A stretch of 43,969 bases of DNA, from positions 1 to 43,969 of the forward strand of contig JAJACQ010000009.1 of the NCBI GenBank assembly GCA_022601435.1. The letters are read 5' to 3'. Positions 8,580 to 17,900 of the stretch are shown in pieces. The notes beneath the pieces are model-generated. The model saw nothing but the letters and a program-made list of their open reading frames with translations, searched no databases and was not told the DNA's origin. A program made the translations under genes and the position numbers. The DNA comes from Chlamydiia bacterium (GTDB taxonomy: Bacteria > Chlamydiota > Chlamydiia > Chlamydiales > 2-12-FULL-49-11). The stretch's first letter is position 1. Every line of letters starts with the position of its first letter.

Positions 8580-9833
8580 ATGTTACCTATAAAAAAAATA
8601 TTGAAAGATCCTGCGCACGCCGAAAAGTTATTGAAGACGAAGGATCCGTCTGTTTCTTTAAAGGGATTAATTGATTCGTATAATAGCTACACGGAAAATT
8701 TGACGAAATTGGAGCGCTTAAAAGAGCAGCTTAATTCATTGTCAAAGCAGATTGGACAGAAAAAGCAGAGTGGAGAGGATGCCTCAGAAATTATTCTAGA
8801 AGTATCAAAGATGAAGCAATCTATCAAAGACTTTCAATCAATTACTAATGAACACAAGGAAACTTACGAAGCAAGTATTGGGACGCTTCCAAATTTTCCC
8901 GACGAAGATATAAAGGTATCGCTTGATCCAGAAGAAAATGTTTGTATTAAGACTGTGGGAAAGAAACGAGAATTTGATTTCAAGGTGAAGAATCATTTAG
9001 AAATTTGCCAAGAGCACAAATTAATTGACTTTGCTCGTGGGGCAAAAATCTCAGGGTCAGGATTTCATGTCTACACAGGGCTCGGAGCGGAAATTGAGTG
9101 GGCGCTTTTAAATTTAATGATTGATATTCATAAAAAAAATGGCTTTGAGATGAGGCTTGTGCCGCACATGGTGACTATGAAAACAATGTATGGAGCAGGT
9201 CAACTTCCGAAATTTGCAACGCAGGCATTTCGGGTTCACGATAAAGATTTTGATCACTACTTAATTCCCACTGCAGAAGTTGCTTTAAATGGACTTTATC
9301 AAGATGAAATCCTAAGTGAAGAAGATCTTCCTAAAAAATTTATGTCCTACTCCCCTTGTTTTCGTCGTGAAGCTGGTGCTCACGGAAAAAATGAACGTGG
9401 TTTAATTCGCGTACATCAGTTTAATAAAGTTGAGCTTTTTGCTTTTACAAAACCAGATGAAAGCGATGCGATGTTTGAAAAATTCATGAGTTCTGCTGAA
9501 GAAGTTCTAGAAACTCTCGGTCTTCATTATCGCAATATGCTTTTAGTCACTGGCGACATGTCTTTCGGGGCCTCAAAAACTGTCGATATCGAAGTGTTTC
9601 TTCCAGGACAAAATCGTTATTATGAAGTGTCATCTGTTTCAAACTGTAGAGAATTTCAGGCACGTCGCTCTAAAATTCGTTTTTTAAATAAAGACACCGG
9701 AAAAAATGAATTTGTACATACTCTGAATGGTTCTGGTGTAGCAACCGCTCGTTTAATGGTAGCGCTGCTTGAAAATAATCAAAATGCAGACGGCACTTTT
9801 AACATTCCTGAAGCGCTTAAAAAATATCTTTAG
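8580..9833 (+). CDS. serS: Seryl-tRNA synthetase
   Basis: Charges tRNA-Ser with serine in the cytosol. The 417-residue protein has the N-terminal antiparallel coiled coil (about residues 30-100) and the class II core: the TAEVALNGLYQDEIL block, motif 2 SPCFRREAGAHGKNERGLIRVHQF, and motif 3 LNGSGVATARLMVALLEN. Length is normal for bacterial SerRS. The ribosome site before the ATG is weak. In C. trachomatis serS lies near the P-type ATPase gene, as here. Confidence 0.96.
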   Translation: MLPIKKILKDPAHAEKLLKTKDPSVSLKGLIDSYNSYTENLTKLERLKEQLNSLSKQIGQKKQSGEDASEIILEVSKMKQSIKDFQSITNEHKETYEASIGTLPNFPDEDIKVSLDPEENVCIKTVGKKREFDFKVKNHLEICQEHKLIDFARGAKISGSGFHVYTGLGAEIEWALLNLMIDIHKKNGFEMRLVPHMVTMKTMYGAGQLPKFATQAFRVHDKDFDHYLIPTAEVALNGLYQDEILSEEDLPKKFMSYSPCFRREAGAHGKNERGLIRVHQFNKVELFAFTKPDESDAMFEKFMSSAEEVLETLGLHYRNMLLVTGDMSFGASKTVDIEVFLPGQNRYYEVSSVSNCREFQARRSKIRFLNKDTGKNEFVHTLNGSGVATARLMVALLENNQNADGTFNIPEALKKYL

Positions 9834-9881
9834 GTTTTTTATATTGCATTTTGTTAATCTCAAACAAATATCGGGAAGATT

Positions 9882-10643
9882 ATGAAAGGAACAAAGACAC
9901 ATTTCACAGAAAAATCCGTTGTTGACCATTTAAGAAAAGCACGAGAAAAAGGCAGAAATGCTATTTCAGAATTTCATGCTATCGAAGTGCCTGGTCATAT
10001 CTCTGCAGGAGCAGACACTGCAAGGGACACCGCAATTTCTACGTTCATGATTCAAATGATTGCTGCAACGCTTACTTTTCCTGAAGATAAAACTATTATC
10101 TTACTTTCTGTTTACATGGTAGGGATCTTTTTTTGGAAAGTAACAAGAAGCGCTCATCTTGGACGCAGCCGTCTTGATAGAATTGACACACTCGTTCAAG
10201 AAGAAAAGCATGAAATTGAAACAAATCGCGAAGAAGAGCGCGAAGAATTAACTGAGATGTATCGCGCAAAAGGTTTTACTGAACCTCTTCTTACCAAAAT
10301 CATCGACGTGTTAATGGCTGACGATAATAAGCTTTTAGCTGTGATGCTTGAAGAAGAATTAGGAGTACACACAAACGCCTATGTTCATCCGCTAAAACAG
10401 GCATTCGGTGCCGCAATAGGCGTTATTATTACAGCAATTTCAATACCAATCGGCCTAGTAATTTCAAAAGAATACGGATTATTCATAACAACTTTTATTA
10501 TTACCGGCGTTGCTTCATTTTTAATGGCAAAAATAGAAAAGATCCCAGCACTTGAAAACACCATCAAGGGATTAAGCCTAACGTTTCTTACAACCTTGGC
10601 AACTTATTTTTTTACACGCTTTCTCATCCATGAAATTTTATAA
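9882..10643 (+). CDS. VIT1/CCC1-family Fe2+/Mn2+ transporter
   Basis: A 253-residue membrane protein. The middle carries the diagnostic cytosolic metal-binding segment of VIT1/CCC1 proteins: EEREELTEMYRAKGF and then DVLMADDNKLLAVMLEEELG (about residues 115-165). Membrane segments flank it: two in the N-terminal half and three after residue 165. In the family this Glu-rich helical region collects ferrous iron or Mn2+ for transport out of the cytosol. The N-terminal transport half is diverged from the yeast/plant consensus. Beside a metal-exporting ATPase, it suggests a metal-detoxification neighbourhood. Confidence 0.75.
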   Translation: MKGTKTHFTEKSVVDHLRKAREKGRNAISEFHAIEVPGHISAGADTARDTAISTFMIQMIAATLTFPEDKTIILLSVYMVGIFFWKVTRSAHLGRSRLDRIDTLVQEEKHEIETNREEEREELTEMYRAKGFTEPLLTKIIDVLMADDNKLLAVMLEEELGVHTNAYVHPLKQAFGAAIGVIITAISIPIGLVISKEYGLFITTFIITGVASFLMAKIEKIPALENTIKGLSLTFLTTLATYFFTRFLIHEIL

Positions 10644-10666
10644 TCTAAAATATTTTTTTTTAAAGA

Positions 10667-10695
10667 TTGCGTAAATTGAATTATTTCTATATACT
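10667..10695 (+). promoter_or_regulatory. Sigma-70-type promoter of the first Inc-like gene
   Basis: TTGCGT (10667-10672), 17-base spacer, TATACT (10690-10695). The gene starts 32 bases further on, after a TAGGAGAAATTA ribosome site. Confidence 0.65.
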
Positions 10696-10727
10696 TTCCT
10701 ATAAACATCTTATTTTAGGAGAAATTA

Positions 10728-11297
10728 ATGAATCTTTCAGGTATTCCAAGCATTACATCAACCGAAACTAGTAGTCACCTTGCTATGAAAAGATCACATG
10801 AAGCACAATTAGATGATGTAAGAAGCGATGGATCCGATTTAAGTGAAAATGAGACTTCAGTACCGACTTCTATTTTGCAATTTTTTGTTGAAAATGTAAG
10901 AAATTGGGCAGATGGCAACTTAAAGCCACAGGAAAGCAAAGAGGACATGGTGATCGCATTAGGTCCTAATTTTACTTTAAGGTTAGCTAGAAAAATTTGG
11001 GAAACTAAATATTTTAGTACTATAGAAGATTCTAATCAGGGACTTGCTCGATTTGTACAAGGAATTACAACTGTAGTATTAATAATTTTACAAACATTAG
11101 AGACTATTTTGTTTATTCCTCTAGGATTAATAGTTATAAGCATAGCAGAAGTTTGTCATGCAATTAAATTCAAAGCTACAGATGAACTTCCCGGTAAGTT
11201 TTTATGCATCGGCACTCTAACAAGTGGATTCTTCATGTATTTCGAACTCGTTGCTCAAATAATGTTTGATAGAAATAAATCAGATGAACTAATGTAA
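10728..11297 (+). CDS. Inc-like membrane protein, tandem family member 1
   Basis: Unrecognised 189-residue protein. The N-terminal ~60 residues are polar and rich in Ser, Thr and Glu, with no signal peptide. Hydrophobic pairs follow: a bilobed block near residues 120-148 containing LETILFIPLGLIVI, and a weaker one near 162-183. The block resembles those in the next two genes (Glu, six to nine hydrophobic residues, Pro, hydrophobic run). A polar N-terminus with a bilobed hydrophobic domain is the textbook signature of chlamydial inclusion-membrane (type III secreted) proteins. The assignment is structural inference only. Confidence 0.6.
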   Translation: MNLSGIPSITSTETSSHLAMKRSHEAQLDDVRSDGSDLSENETSVPTSILQFFVENVRNWADGNLKPQESKEDMVIALGPNFTLRLARKIWETKYFSTIEDSNQGLARFVQGITTVVLIILQTLETILFIPLGLIVISIAEVCHAIKFKATDELPGKFLCIGTLTSGFFMYFELVAQIMFDRNKSDELM

Positions 11298-11407
11298 GTG
11301 TTTTTTATAAATATTTTTTTTTATCAATTAACTCTCACTATTAATCTAAGCAATTGTTATAATTATTCTGTATTTAAACTATAATTATAAAAATTTGAGG
11401 TAAAATT

Positions 11408-11974
11408 ATGGAATATATTAGTCAATTACACAATTTAGCGGCTACAAACTCTCATTATGCCCTTCCTGAAGAACCTTCTTCAGACAGCGAGTCAGAGCCA
11501 GTAAATCCATTAAATATTTCTTTAACAAATATTTTGTGCGCAAGAGCATCAGAGTCAAAATTCGGACAGGATATTATTGGCAGACTTCCAGAAAAAGGTC
11601 AGTATGCTGCAAGAAAAGCTGGAGATATCGTAAAATTCTTTTTACATTTTATTGAAACTTTAGCTTTATGCTTAGCTTCTCCGTTAATAATCATTATTGA
11701 GGCTTTTATATCAGCTAGTAAAAACACGTCAATGAGAGAACCGATGGCTCAATTAGGAAACATGATTGAAGCTCATCTTAGAATGATTGCTGATAACTTT
11801 AGAACAATGATCACACCAAGAAATGGTGGTGATGGTGATGGTGGTGGCGATGGTCCTAAATATTTAACTACTATTGAGTCTATCCCTTTACCTGATACCA
11901 ATTCAACTCCGGGCGATAAAAATGGATTAAATCTAAAGTTTGAACTTGTAAACATGGGCGGAAGTTCAAACTAA
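11408..11974 (+). CDS. Inc-like membrane protein, tandem family member 2
   Basis: Unrecognised 188-residue protein preceded by a clear GAGGT ribosome site. The polar N-terminus (PEEPSSDSESEPVNP) leads to a bilobed hydrophobic block near residues 76-102 (FLHFIETLALCLASPLIIIIEAF) that aligns with the third family member, including Glu then Pro nine residues later. A Gly/Asp run (about residues 137-148) separates it from a polar tail. The gene ends at a strong terminator. Likely a secreted or inclusion-membrane protein by topology; function unknown. Confidence 0.6.
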   Translation: MEYISQLHNLAATNSHYALPEEPSSDSESEPVNPLNISLTNILCARASESKFGQDIIGRLPEKGQYAARKAGDIVKFFLHFIETLALCLASPLIIIIEAFISASKNTSMREPMAQLGNMIEAHLRMIADNFRTMITPRNGGDGDGGGDGPKYLTTIESIPLPDTNSTPGDKNGLNLKFELVNMGGSSN

Positions 11975-11995
11975 TTTTTAGATAACTCACTTAAT

Positions 11996-12031
11996 AAATC
12001 CACCTAAAAATCTTTTAGGTGGATTTTTTTT
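11996..12031 (+). terminator. Rho-independent terminator
   Basis: Perfect hairpin AAATCCACCTAAAA / TTTTAGGTGGATTT around ATC, followed by a run of T. It ends the transcript of the second Inc-like gene. Confidence 0.9.
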
Positions 12032-12088
12032 GTCTTTAAACTTCTTTTAATATAGAATTAAATACTTAATATTTTAAAGGAGAGTAAG

Positions 12089-12556
12089 ATGGAAATTATC
12101 AACAAGATTTATGATCAAGACTCACATATATCACTAATTGAGTACCTAGACGAAGAAAGTGTAATGGAGAAAATAGTTCCCAACTTAAATAACATGAGTC
12201 CGGTTGTTAAGGGTATATTAATAGTAGTTTGGGCAGCAGTTCATTTTATTTTACGGATCATAGAATTTGTTTTCACGTTAGTTACTGCTCCATTTGCAAT
12301 TCTTGCTGATCTTTTTAAAAATATATTTATCGAAAGAAAAATAGAAATCTTAGAAGGTTTAGAATTACTAAAATTTAGGATTCTAGGTCAAATGATCACA
12401 ATATTTACAGAACCAATCGGTACATTAAAATCTTTTAAAAATTTAACAAATGATGACAAAGAAGTAATAGTTAATACAGCCCCCCGCTGTCCTTCAATGA
12501 CAGATTTAGAATTAAGCTCTATTTCATCAGATATTTTAGATATATCACCTCAATAA
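12089..12556 (+). CDS. Inc-like membrane protein, tandem family member 3
   Basis: Unrecognised 155-residue protein with ribosome site AAAGGAG. It is the shortest of the three, with a hydrophobic block at about residues 43-80 (GILIVVWAAVHFILRIIEFVFTLVTAPFAILADLF). The second half of the block aligns with member 2: hydrophobic-Ile-Glu, eight residues, Pro, hydrophobic run, acidic residue. A Ser-rich tail follows (DLELSSISSDILDIS). It sits directly before the metal ATPase, but a spacer of about 40 bases and different style suggest independent function. Confidence 0.58.
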   Translation: MEIINKIYDQDSHISLIEYLDEESVMEKIVPNLNNMSPVVKGILIVVWAAVHFILRIIEFVFTLVTAPFAILADLFKNIFIERKIEILEGLELLKFRILGQMITIFTEPIGTLKSFKNLTNDDKEVIVNTAPRCPSMTDLELSSISSDILDISPQ

Positions 12557-12598
12557 AGACTTTCTATTTTCAGATTTTTTATGTACACTTAAAATGAG

Positions 12599-14614
12599 AT
12601 GAAGAATAAATCTGCAGAGCCTTATTTACTAGATGACTATCTCTCTTCAGGTTTTGAAGAGACACAAAATCCCTTTATAACAAAAGATTCACGTTTGTGG
12701 GGAAAGTATGCCTCCCTTATATTTTCACTACTATCGTTATGCTTATTAATTTCATCGTATGTAGTATCATTTGCCTCCCCTAATTTATCAAATTTTTTTC
12801 TGATCATCGTTTATTTTTTTGTAGGAACGCCGGCGCTAACTGACACTATAAAAGATCTGATAAAATTTAAGATTAATATAGAAGTTTTGATGACGCTTGC
12901 AGCTTTTCTATCGGTGTTAATAGGAAGTCAAAGAGAGGGTGCATTACTTTTAGTTCTTTTTGCTTTATCCCATGCTCTAGAGGATATGGTGACGACAAAA
13001 ACAAAAGGGGCGCTTTCCTCGCTCCAAAAGCTATCGCCCACAATGGCGCTTATCATCGATGAGATAGAAGGTACATATCAAAAGTCTGTAAAAGAAATTG
13101 AACCAGGAACAAAGATACTAATTCGTGCAGGAGAGGTGATTCCTCTTGATGGTGAGGTGATTGAAGGCTCATCATATGTAAATTTAGCGCATATAACAGG
13201 AGAAAGTGTTCCCATCTCAAAGAGTGTTGGTGATGAAGTGCAAGCAGGAAGTATAAACACAGATGGCACGCTTACATTAGTAGTGATAAAAACGTCTGCT
13301 GAGTCAACGCTTGCAAAAATCATAAAATTAATCACGCAGGCCCAAGAATCAAAACCTAAGTTACAGCGTTTTTTAGATCAATTTGGCGATATTTATGCAA
13401 AGTCGATTATTTTATTATCGATAACAATAGCAGTAGTAATGCCGTTTATTTTTAATGTGCCTTTTCTTACAAATCAAGGATCAATATATAGATCGTTAGC
13501 ATTTTTAATAGCAGCATCGCCTTGTGCATTAATCATTGGAGCTCCAACTGCGTATCTTGGAGCAATATCGGCGTGTGCAAGAAGAGGGATATTATTAAAA
13601 GGTGGAGTTGTATTAGATGCACTTGCCACGTGTAAACGATTATATTTTGATAAGACAGGGACACTAACAACGGGAAAGCTTTCTTGTCATTCTTGTGATT
13701 TTATAAATCCTTCGGTAGATCAAAATATGTTGTTAGCAATAGCAGCAGGATTAGAGCAAGGAGCGCATCACCCAATCGCAGATGCTCTGCTTGATTATAC
13801 AAAGAAAGAGAACGTTTCGCCTTATCAAATAAGAGATCTAAAAGTAATTTCAGGAGCAGGAGTTGAAGGGAAAGCAGAAATCAACAATAAGGTATATGAC
13901 TCGTTTGTTGGATCGCCTGATTTTATTTTAGAAAAAATAGCAGATGAGCAAAAAAAGTTAATCGTAGATAAGATAGATCGTGAAGGAAAGGTTGTAGCTC
14001 TTGCGCTCATAGGAACAAATGTGATCATCTTCCATTTTCTTGATGAGATAAGAAATGATGCCAGAAATATTTTGCAGTCGTTATCTGAGCAGATAGAGAT
14101 AGAGATGTTAACAGGAGATCATCAGGATAATGCAAAAGTCGTCGCAGATCTTGTTGGAATAAAATCTTTTCATAGTGATGTGACACCTGATCAGAAGTTA
14201 TCAATTGTACAAGAAAGTGCAGAAAAAGAGCGTATAATAATGGTAGGAGATGGGATAAATGATGCTCCGGCGCTTACATATGCCCATGTTGGGATAGCAA
14301 TGGGCCAAATAGGAAGTGATACAGCGATAGAAGCAGCAGATGCCGTGCTCCTTAATGATGATATATCGACTCTTTCTTGGCTAATAAATCACTCAAGAAA
14401 GACTCATCGAATAGTAAAAGAAAATATCGTTTTTGCCCTCGCGGCCATAGCCGTCAATGCCGTCTTATCACTTGTCGGTGTCATTCCCCTCTTCGTTGCC
14501 GTTATAATGCATGAGGGCAGCACTGTCCTTGTCGGGCTCAACTCCCTCCGTCTCCTCAGGCGCAGCCCCTCCAAGGCTGCTGGGGTTTCACCCCAGGCCC
14601 CACCAAAGGGTTAA
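12599..14614 (+). CDS. zntA: P1B-4-type metal-transporting P-type ATPase
   Basis: A 671-residue pump that exports divalent metal using ATP. Motifs: actuator TGES at 200-203; membrane metal site SPC at 307-309; phosphorylation motif DKTGT with Asp351; HP motif in QGAHHPIAD; hinge GDGINDAP; and HEGST at 638-642 in the last membrane helix. SPC plus HEGS/GT marks subgroup P1B-4 (Co2+, Fe2+, sometimes Zn2+). There is no N-terminal heavy-metal-binding domain. Chlamydial homologues are annotated zntA, but the substrate is unproven. The last ~18 codons and the stop lie in double-hairpin repeat copy C, so the tail RRSPSKAAGVSPQAPPKG is repeat-encoded. Confidence 0.9.
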   Translation: MKNKSAEPYLLDDYLSSGFEETQNPFITKDSRLWGKYASLIFSLLSLCLLISSYVVSFASPNLSNFFLIIVYFFVGTPALTDTIKDLIKFKINIEVLMTLAAFLSVLIGSQREGALLLVLFALSHALEDMVTTKTKGALSSLQKLSPTMALIIDEIEGTYQKSVKEIEPGTKILIRAGEVIPLDGEVIEGSSYVNLAHITGESVPISKSVGDEVQAGSINTDGTLTLVVIKTSAESTLAKIIKLITQAQESKPKLQRFLDQFGDIYAKSIILLSITIAVVMPFIFNVPFLTNQGSIYRSLAFLIAASPCALIIGAPTAYLGAISACARRGILLKGGVVLDALATCKRLYFDKTGTLTTGKLSCHSCDFINPSVDQNMLLAIAAGLEQGAHHPIADALLDYTKKENVSPYQIRDLKVISGAGVEGKAEINNKVYDSFVGSPDFILEKIADEQKKLIVDKIDREGKVVALALIGTNVIIFHFLDEIRNDARNILQSLSEQIEIEMLTGDHQDNAKVVADLVGIKSFHSDVTPDQKLSIVQESAEKERIIMVGDGINDAPALTYAHVGIAMGQIGSDTAIEAADAVLLNDDISTLSWLINHSRKTHRIVKENIVFALAAIAVNAVLSLVGVIPLFVAVIMHEGSTVLVGLNSLRLLRRSPSKAAGVSPQAPPKG

Positions 14615-14659
14615 AAACCCTTTGGAAACCTATATTTGATTTTTGCGCACACGCAAAAA
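14580..14659 (+). repeat. Double-hairpin repeat family, copy C, with third hairpin
   Basis: Hairpin 1 pairs 14580-14585 with 14591-14596 (CTGGGG/CCCCAG). Hairpin 2 pairs 14603-14612 with 14616-14625 (CCAAAGGGTT/AACCCTTTGG). Hairpin 3 is TTTTTGCG/CGCAAAAA around CACA (14640-14659). The element overlaps the 3' end of the ATPase gene, and its second hairpin supplies the stop codon. Confidence 0.78.
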
Positions 14660-14734
14660 TAACAATAAAGCTACGCAAGTTACTTAGCTTCTTTTAGTTC
14701 TCACACACTCCCCTGTTTTCCTCTCGCTCTCTTC

Positions 14735-14768
14735 GCGTAATTATGAGGTAATTATGATTTTCCATAAC
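14735..14768 (+). repeat. AT-rich conserved box (copy 3)
   Basis: GCGTAATTATGAGGTAATTA, then TGATTTTCCATAAC. Same box as at 3878 and 8462, 75 bases after hairpin 3 of copy C. Confidence 0.62.
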
Positions 14769-14827
14769 AAATCGTTTTAAAATATTTTTTTTCTTTGAGT
14801 TTACGTTAGTAAATTCAAAGCAATAAA

Positions 14828-14880
14828 GGGTTTGCAAAGGGGTCTGCCCCTTTGCTGGGGTTTGGGGCAAAGCCCCAATG
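14828..14880 (-). repeat. Double-hairpin repeat family, copy D (inverted)
   Basis: Reads as the family on the minus strand. Hairpins are 14834-14842 with 14847-14855 (GCAAAGGGG/CCCCTTTGC) and 14862-14868 with 14872-14878 (TTGGGGC/GCCCCAA), with the CCCCA linker between. It faces copy C across about 170 bases. With copy C and the AT box it fills the 355-base gap before the dehydrogenase gene. Confidence 0.72.
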
Positions 14881-14969
14881 CTTTGTCTCTAGACATATAT
14901 TAGGGAATATCTAAGCTAGATTATGTAGTAGGAACTAACTAATCTTATTTATTGGAACATAAGGGCCTT

Positions 14970-17900
14970 ATGAAAAAAACTCTGCAAGATGCCATAGAAT
15001 TCGAGCGTAATAATTTTGAGCAGCACTATCAGTGGATAGAAGAGCATATGCCTACGTCGTTTTTTGAAGAATTTAGCGATGAGCAGGTTATGACAATCGT
15101 TCATAATTTAATGGGATTTAAGGTTCAGGGAGAATTTGTTCAAGTCCATTTTAACGACTGTTCTATTGTTATGTGTATTGAAGGACCAGAGGCAGACCTT
15201 AAAATCTTAAAACATTATGCTTTTTTTGGGATTCAAAATTATCAGACCTTTGTTTCTGATACAGGATTACCAGGAACTAAAAGCAAAAAGAAAATCCGTA
15301 TTGCTGTTATTTATTATACTCAAATTCAAGATGCCAACACTAAAGGTGATACAACATTTAAGCAGAATGAGTTAGATGAAGTCTTTAATAATATTAAGTC
15401 TCGTAATGATGACTTTACAAAATCTGAGTTTGAAGAGCTCATTCAAAGTATCGATTCACGCTTTTTACGAATTATGACAAAGGAGCGATTAGAATTGACT
15501 CTTGAGATGTATTTTAGAGCAAAACATCGTGACAATCTCCAATATGAAGTTCGCTATCATGAAAATTGGAAAAAAGAGCATAAACATGGTCCTTCTATGC
15601 AAATTGTTTTTGCTTGGAAAAATACCCATAAATATAAATTCTTATTCAAGCTAACAAAGCTTATGCATCGCCATAACTTGGTTATGAAAAAAGTTAACGC
15701 TGCTTATATCAATCCATATAGTCCCAATAACATCTTATTAATGTCCCTTTCATTACATGGCGCCGATAACACCTCTGCTTGGGAAGCAACTGACATGAAA
15801 GATTTTTTACGTGAACTTGCAATGCTAAAGTATTTTAATGATACCGATCTTATCGAGGCGCATTTTGTGTCTACAAACTTATTAAGTGGAAACGAGGCAA
15901 ATCTTTTACGATCATTGATTGATTTAACTCACCAATTTGTTTTACATGCCGATGTAAACATGTACTCAAAAGACAATGTCACAGAAGCTATTGTCCGTCA
16001 CTTAGAGCTCACAGTAAAAATGATCAAAGCCTTTCATTTAAGACTGGATCCTGAATCTTATGACCTTGTTGCTTTTGAAAAAGCCCGCATCGAAATCATC
16101 AAACTCATTCATGAAATAGATACAGGTAACTTAGCTCATGATGTTCGGCGAAAAAACATCCTACTCACCTGTTTTTCTATGATTGATCACACTCTTAAAT
16201 CAAATTACTACCGAAAAAACAAAAGTGCTATGGCCTTTCGTATCGATCCGGCATTTTTATCGACACTTTTTTATGATCATAAAGAAAAATTCCCTGAAAT
16301 CCCTTATGGAATCTTCTTTATTAAAGGAAAATCCTTCATCGCTTTCCAAGTGCGTTTTAAAGATGTTGCACGCGGAGGCCTCAGAACAATATTCCCAAAA
16401 AAACCAGAACATGCAAACTGGGAACGAATTAATATCTTCTCTGAATGCTATAATTTAGCTTATACTCAACAAAAGAAAAACAAAGATATTCCTGAAGGCG
16501 GATCAAAAGCCGTGATCTTTGTTGAACCTTTTGAAGATTTAAGTTTTGAAACAGAAGTTTATCAAAAAGAATTAATACTTTCTGGTGCAACTGAAGAAGA
16601 CATAAAAGAAAAAATCGCTGATTACCGCGACGAACAACGTCTTGTTTATCTATATGCATCACAAAGATCGTTTGTTTATACTCTTATTTCTTTAGTGAAT
16701 TATGAAGATGATGGTTCTTTAAAAGCAAAAGACATCGTTGACCACCACCGTAAACCAGAACTTATATATCTTGGGCCGGATGAAAACATGCATAATTCGA
16801 TGATTGAATGGATGGCTGATTACAGTGAAGAATCAGGCTATAAGCTCGGTCAAGCCTTCATCTCATCAAAACCAAAATATGGAATGAACCACAAAGAATA
16901 TGGAGTGACATCGTGTACAGTAAACACCTATATGCACAATGTACTTCAATATATGGATATCAATCCCGAAAAAGATGAGTTTACAATAAAAATTTCTGGT
17001 GGACCCGACGGAGATGTTGCTGGAAACCAAATTTTAAACCTTCGTACATTCTATCCAAAGACAGCAAAACTTTTAGCTATTACAGATATCTCTGGGACTA
17101 TTTTTGATCCCAAAGGACTCGACCTTGATGAACTCGTTAAACTTTTTAAAGAAGCAAAACCTTTGAGCCACTATCCCGCTAAAAAACTAAACGATGGTGG
17201 TATGCTTTTAGACATCGATCAAAAACAAGAAAAATCCGCCTATCAAACTCTTACTCTTTGCTACCGAAAAAAAGGAAATAAACTTGTTGAAGATTGGCTC
17301 TCTGGAAATGAAACAACACACCTTTATAGTAACAATCTTCACCAAGTAAAAACAGACGTTTTTATACCCGGTGGAGGACGTCCGCGCACACTTAACAATA
17401 AAAACTACAAAAACTTTTTAGATAAAGACGGCATACCAACCTCTAAAGCTATTGTTGAAGGAGCAAACCTATACCTTACTGCAGAAGCTCGAAGCGAACT
17501 TGAAAAACTAGGAGTGTTAATTATTAAAGATAGCTCTGCAAATAAAGGAGGCGTAATCAGCTCTTCTTTAGAAGTAATGTGCTCACTCCTTATGACCAAA
17601 GAAGAATTCCTTAACGAAAAAAAAGAACTCATGGTTCAAGTCCTAGACTTTATCCGCGAAAAAGCACAAAATGAAGCAACGCTTTTACTAAACTCTCATA
17701 CAGAATTTGAACTTCCACTTACAGAACTATCAGACCGCATCTCTAAAAAAATAAATACTTACACCTACCAAATTCTTGACTACCTAGAAACTATCGAACT
17801 TCCAAACTCCTTAAGCGACCCATTGATTAAAATGCTTATCGATTACTTACTTCCTATCTTTGTTAACAAACATAAAGGCTGCATACTTCAAAATATTCCC

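Noticed and set aside
13078-13335. Minus-strand ORF inside the metal ATPase gene
   Set aside because: Antisense shadow; the sense strand carries the TGES actuator domain.
14952-14969. TTG start for the glutamate dehydrogenase
   Set aside because: The ATG at 14970 has AAGGG at proper distance; the TTG has none.
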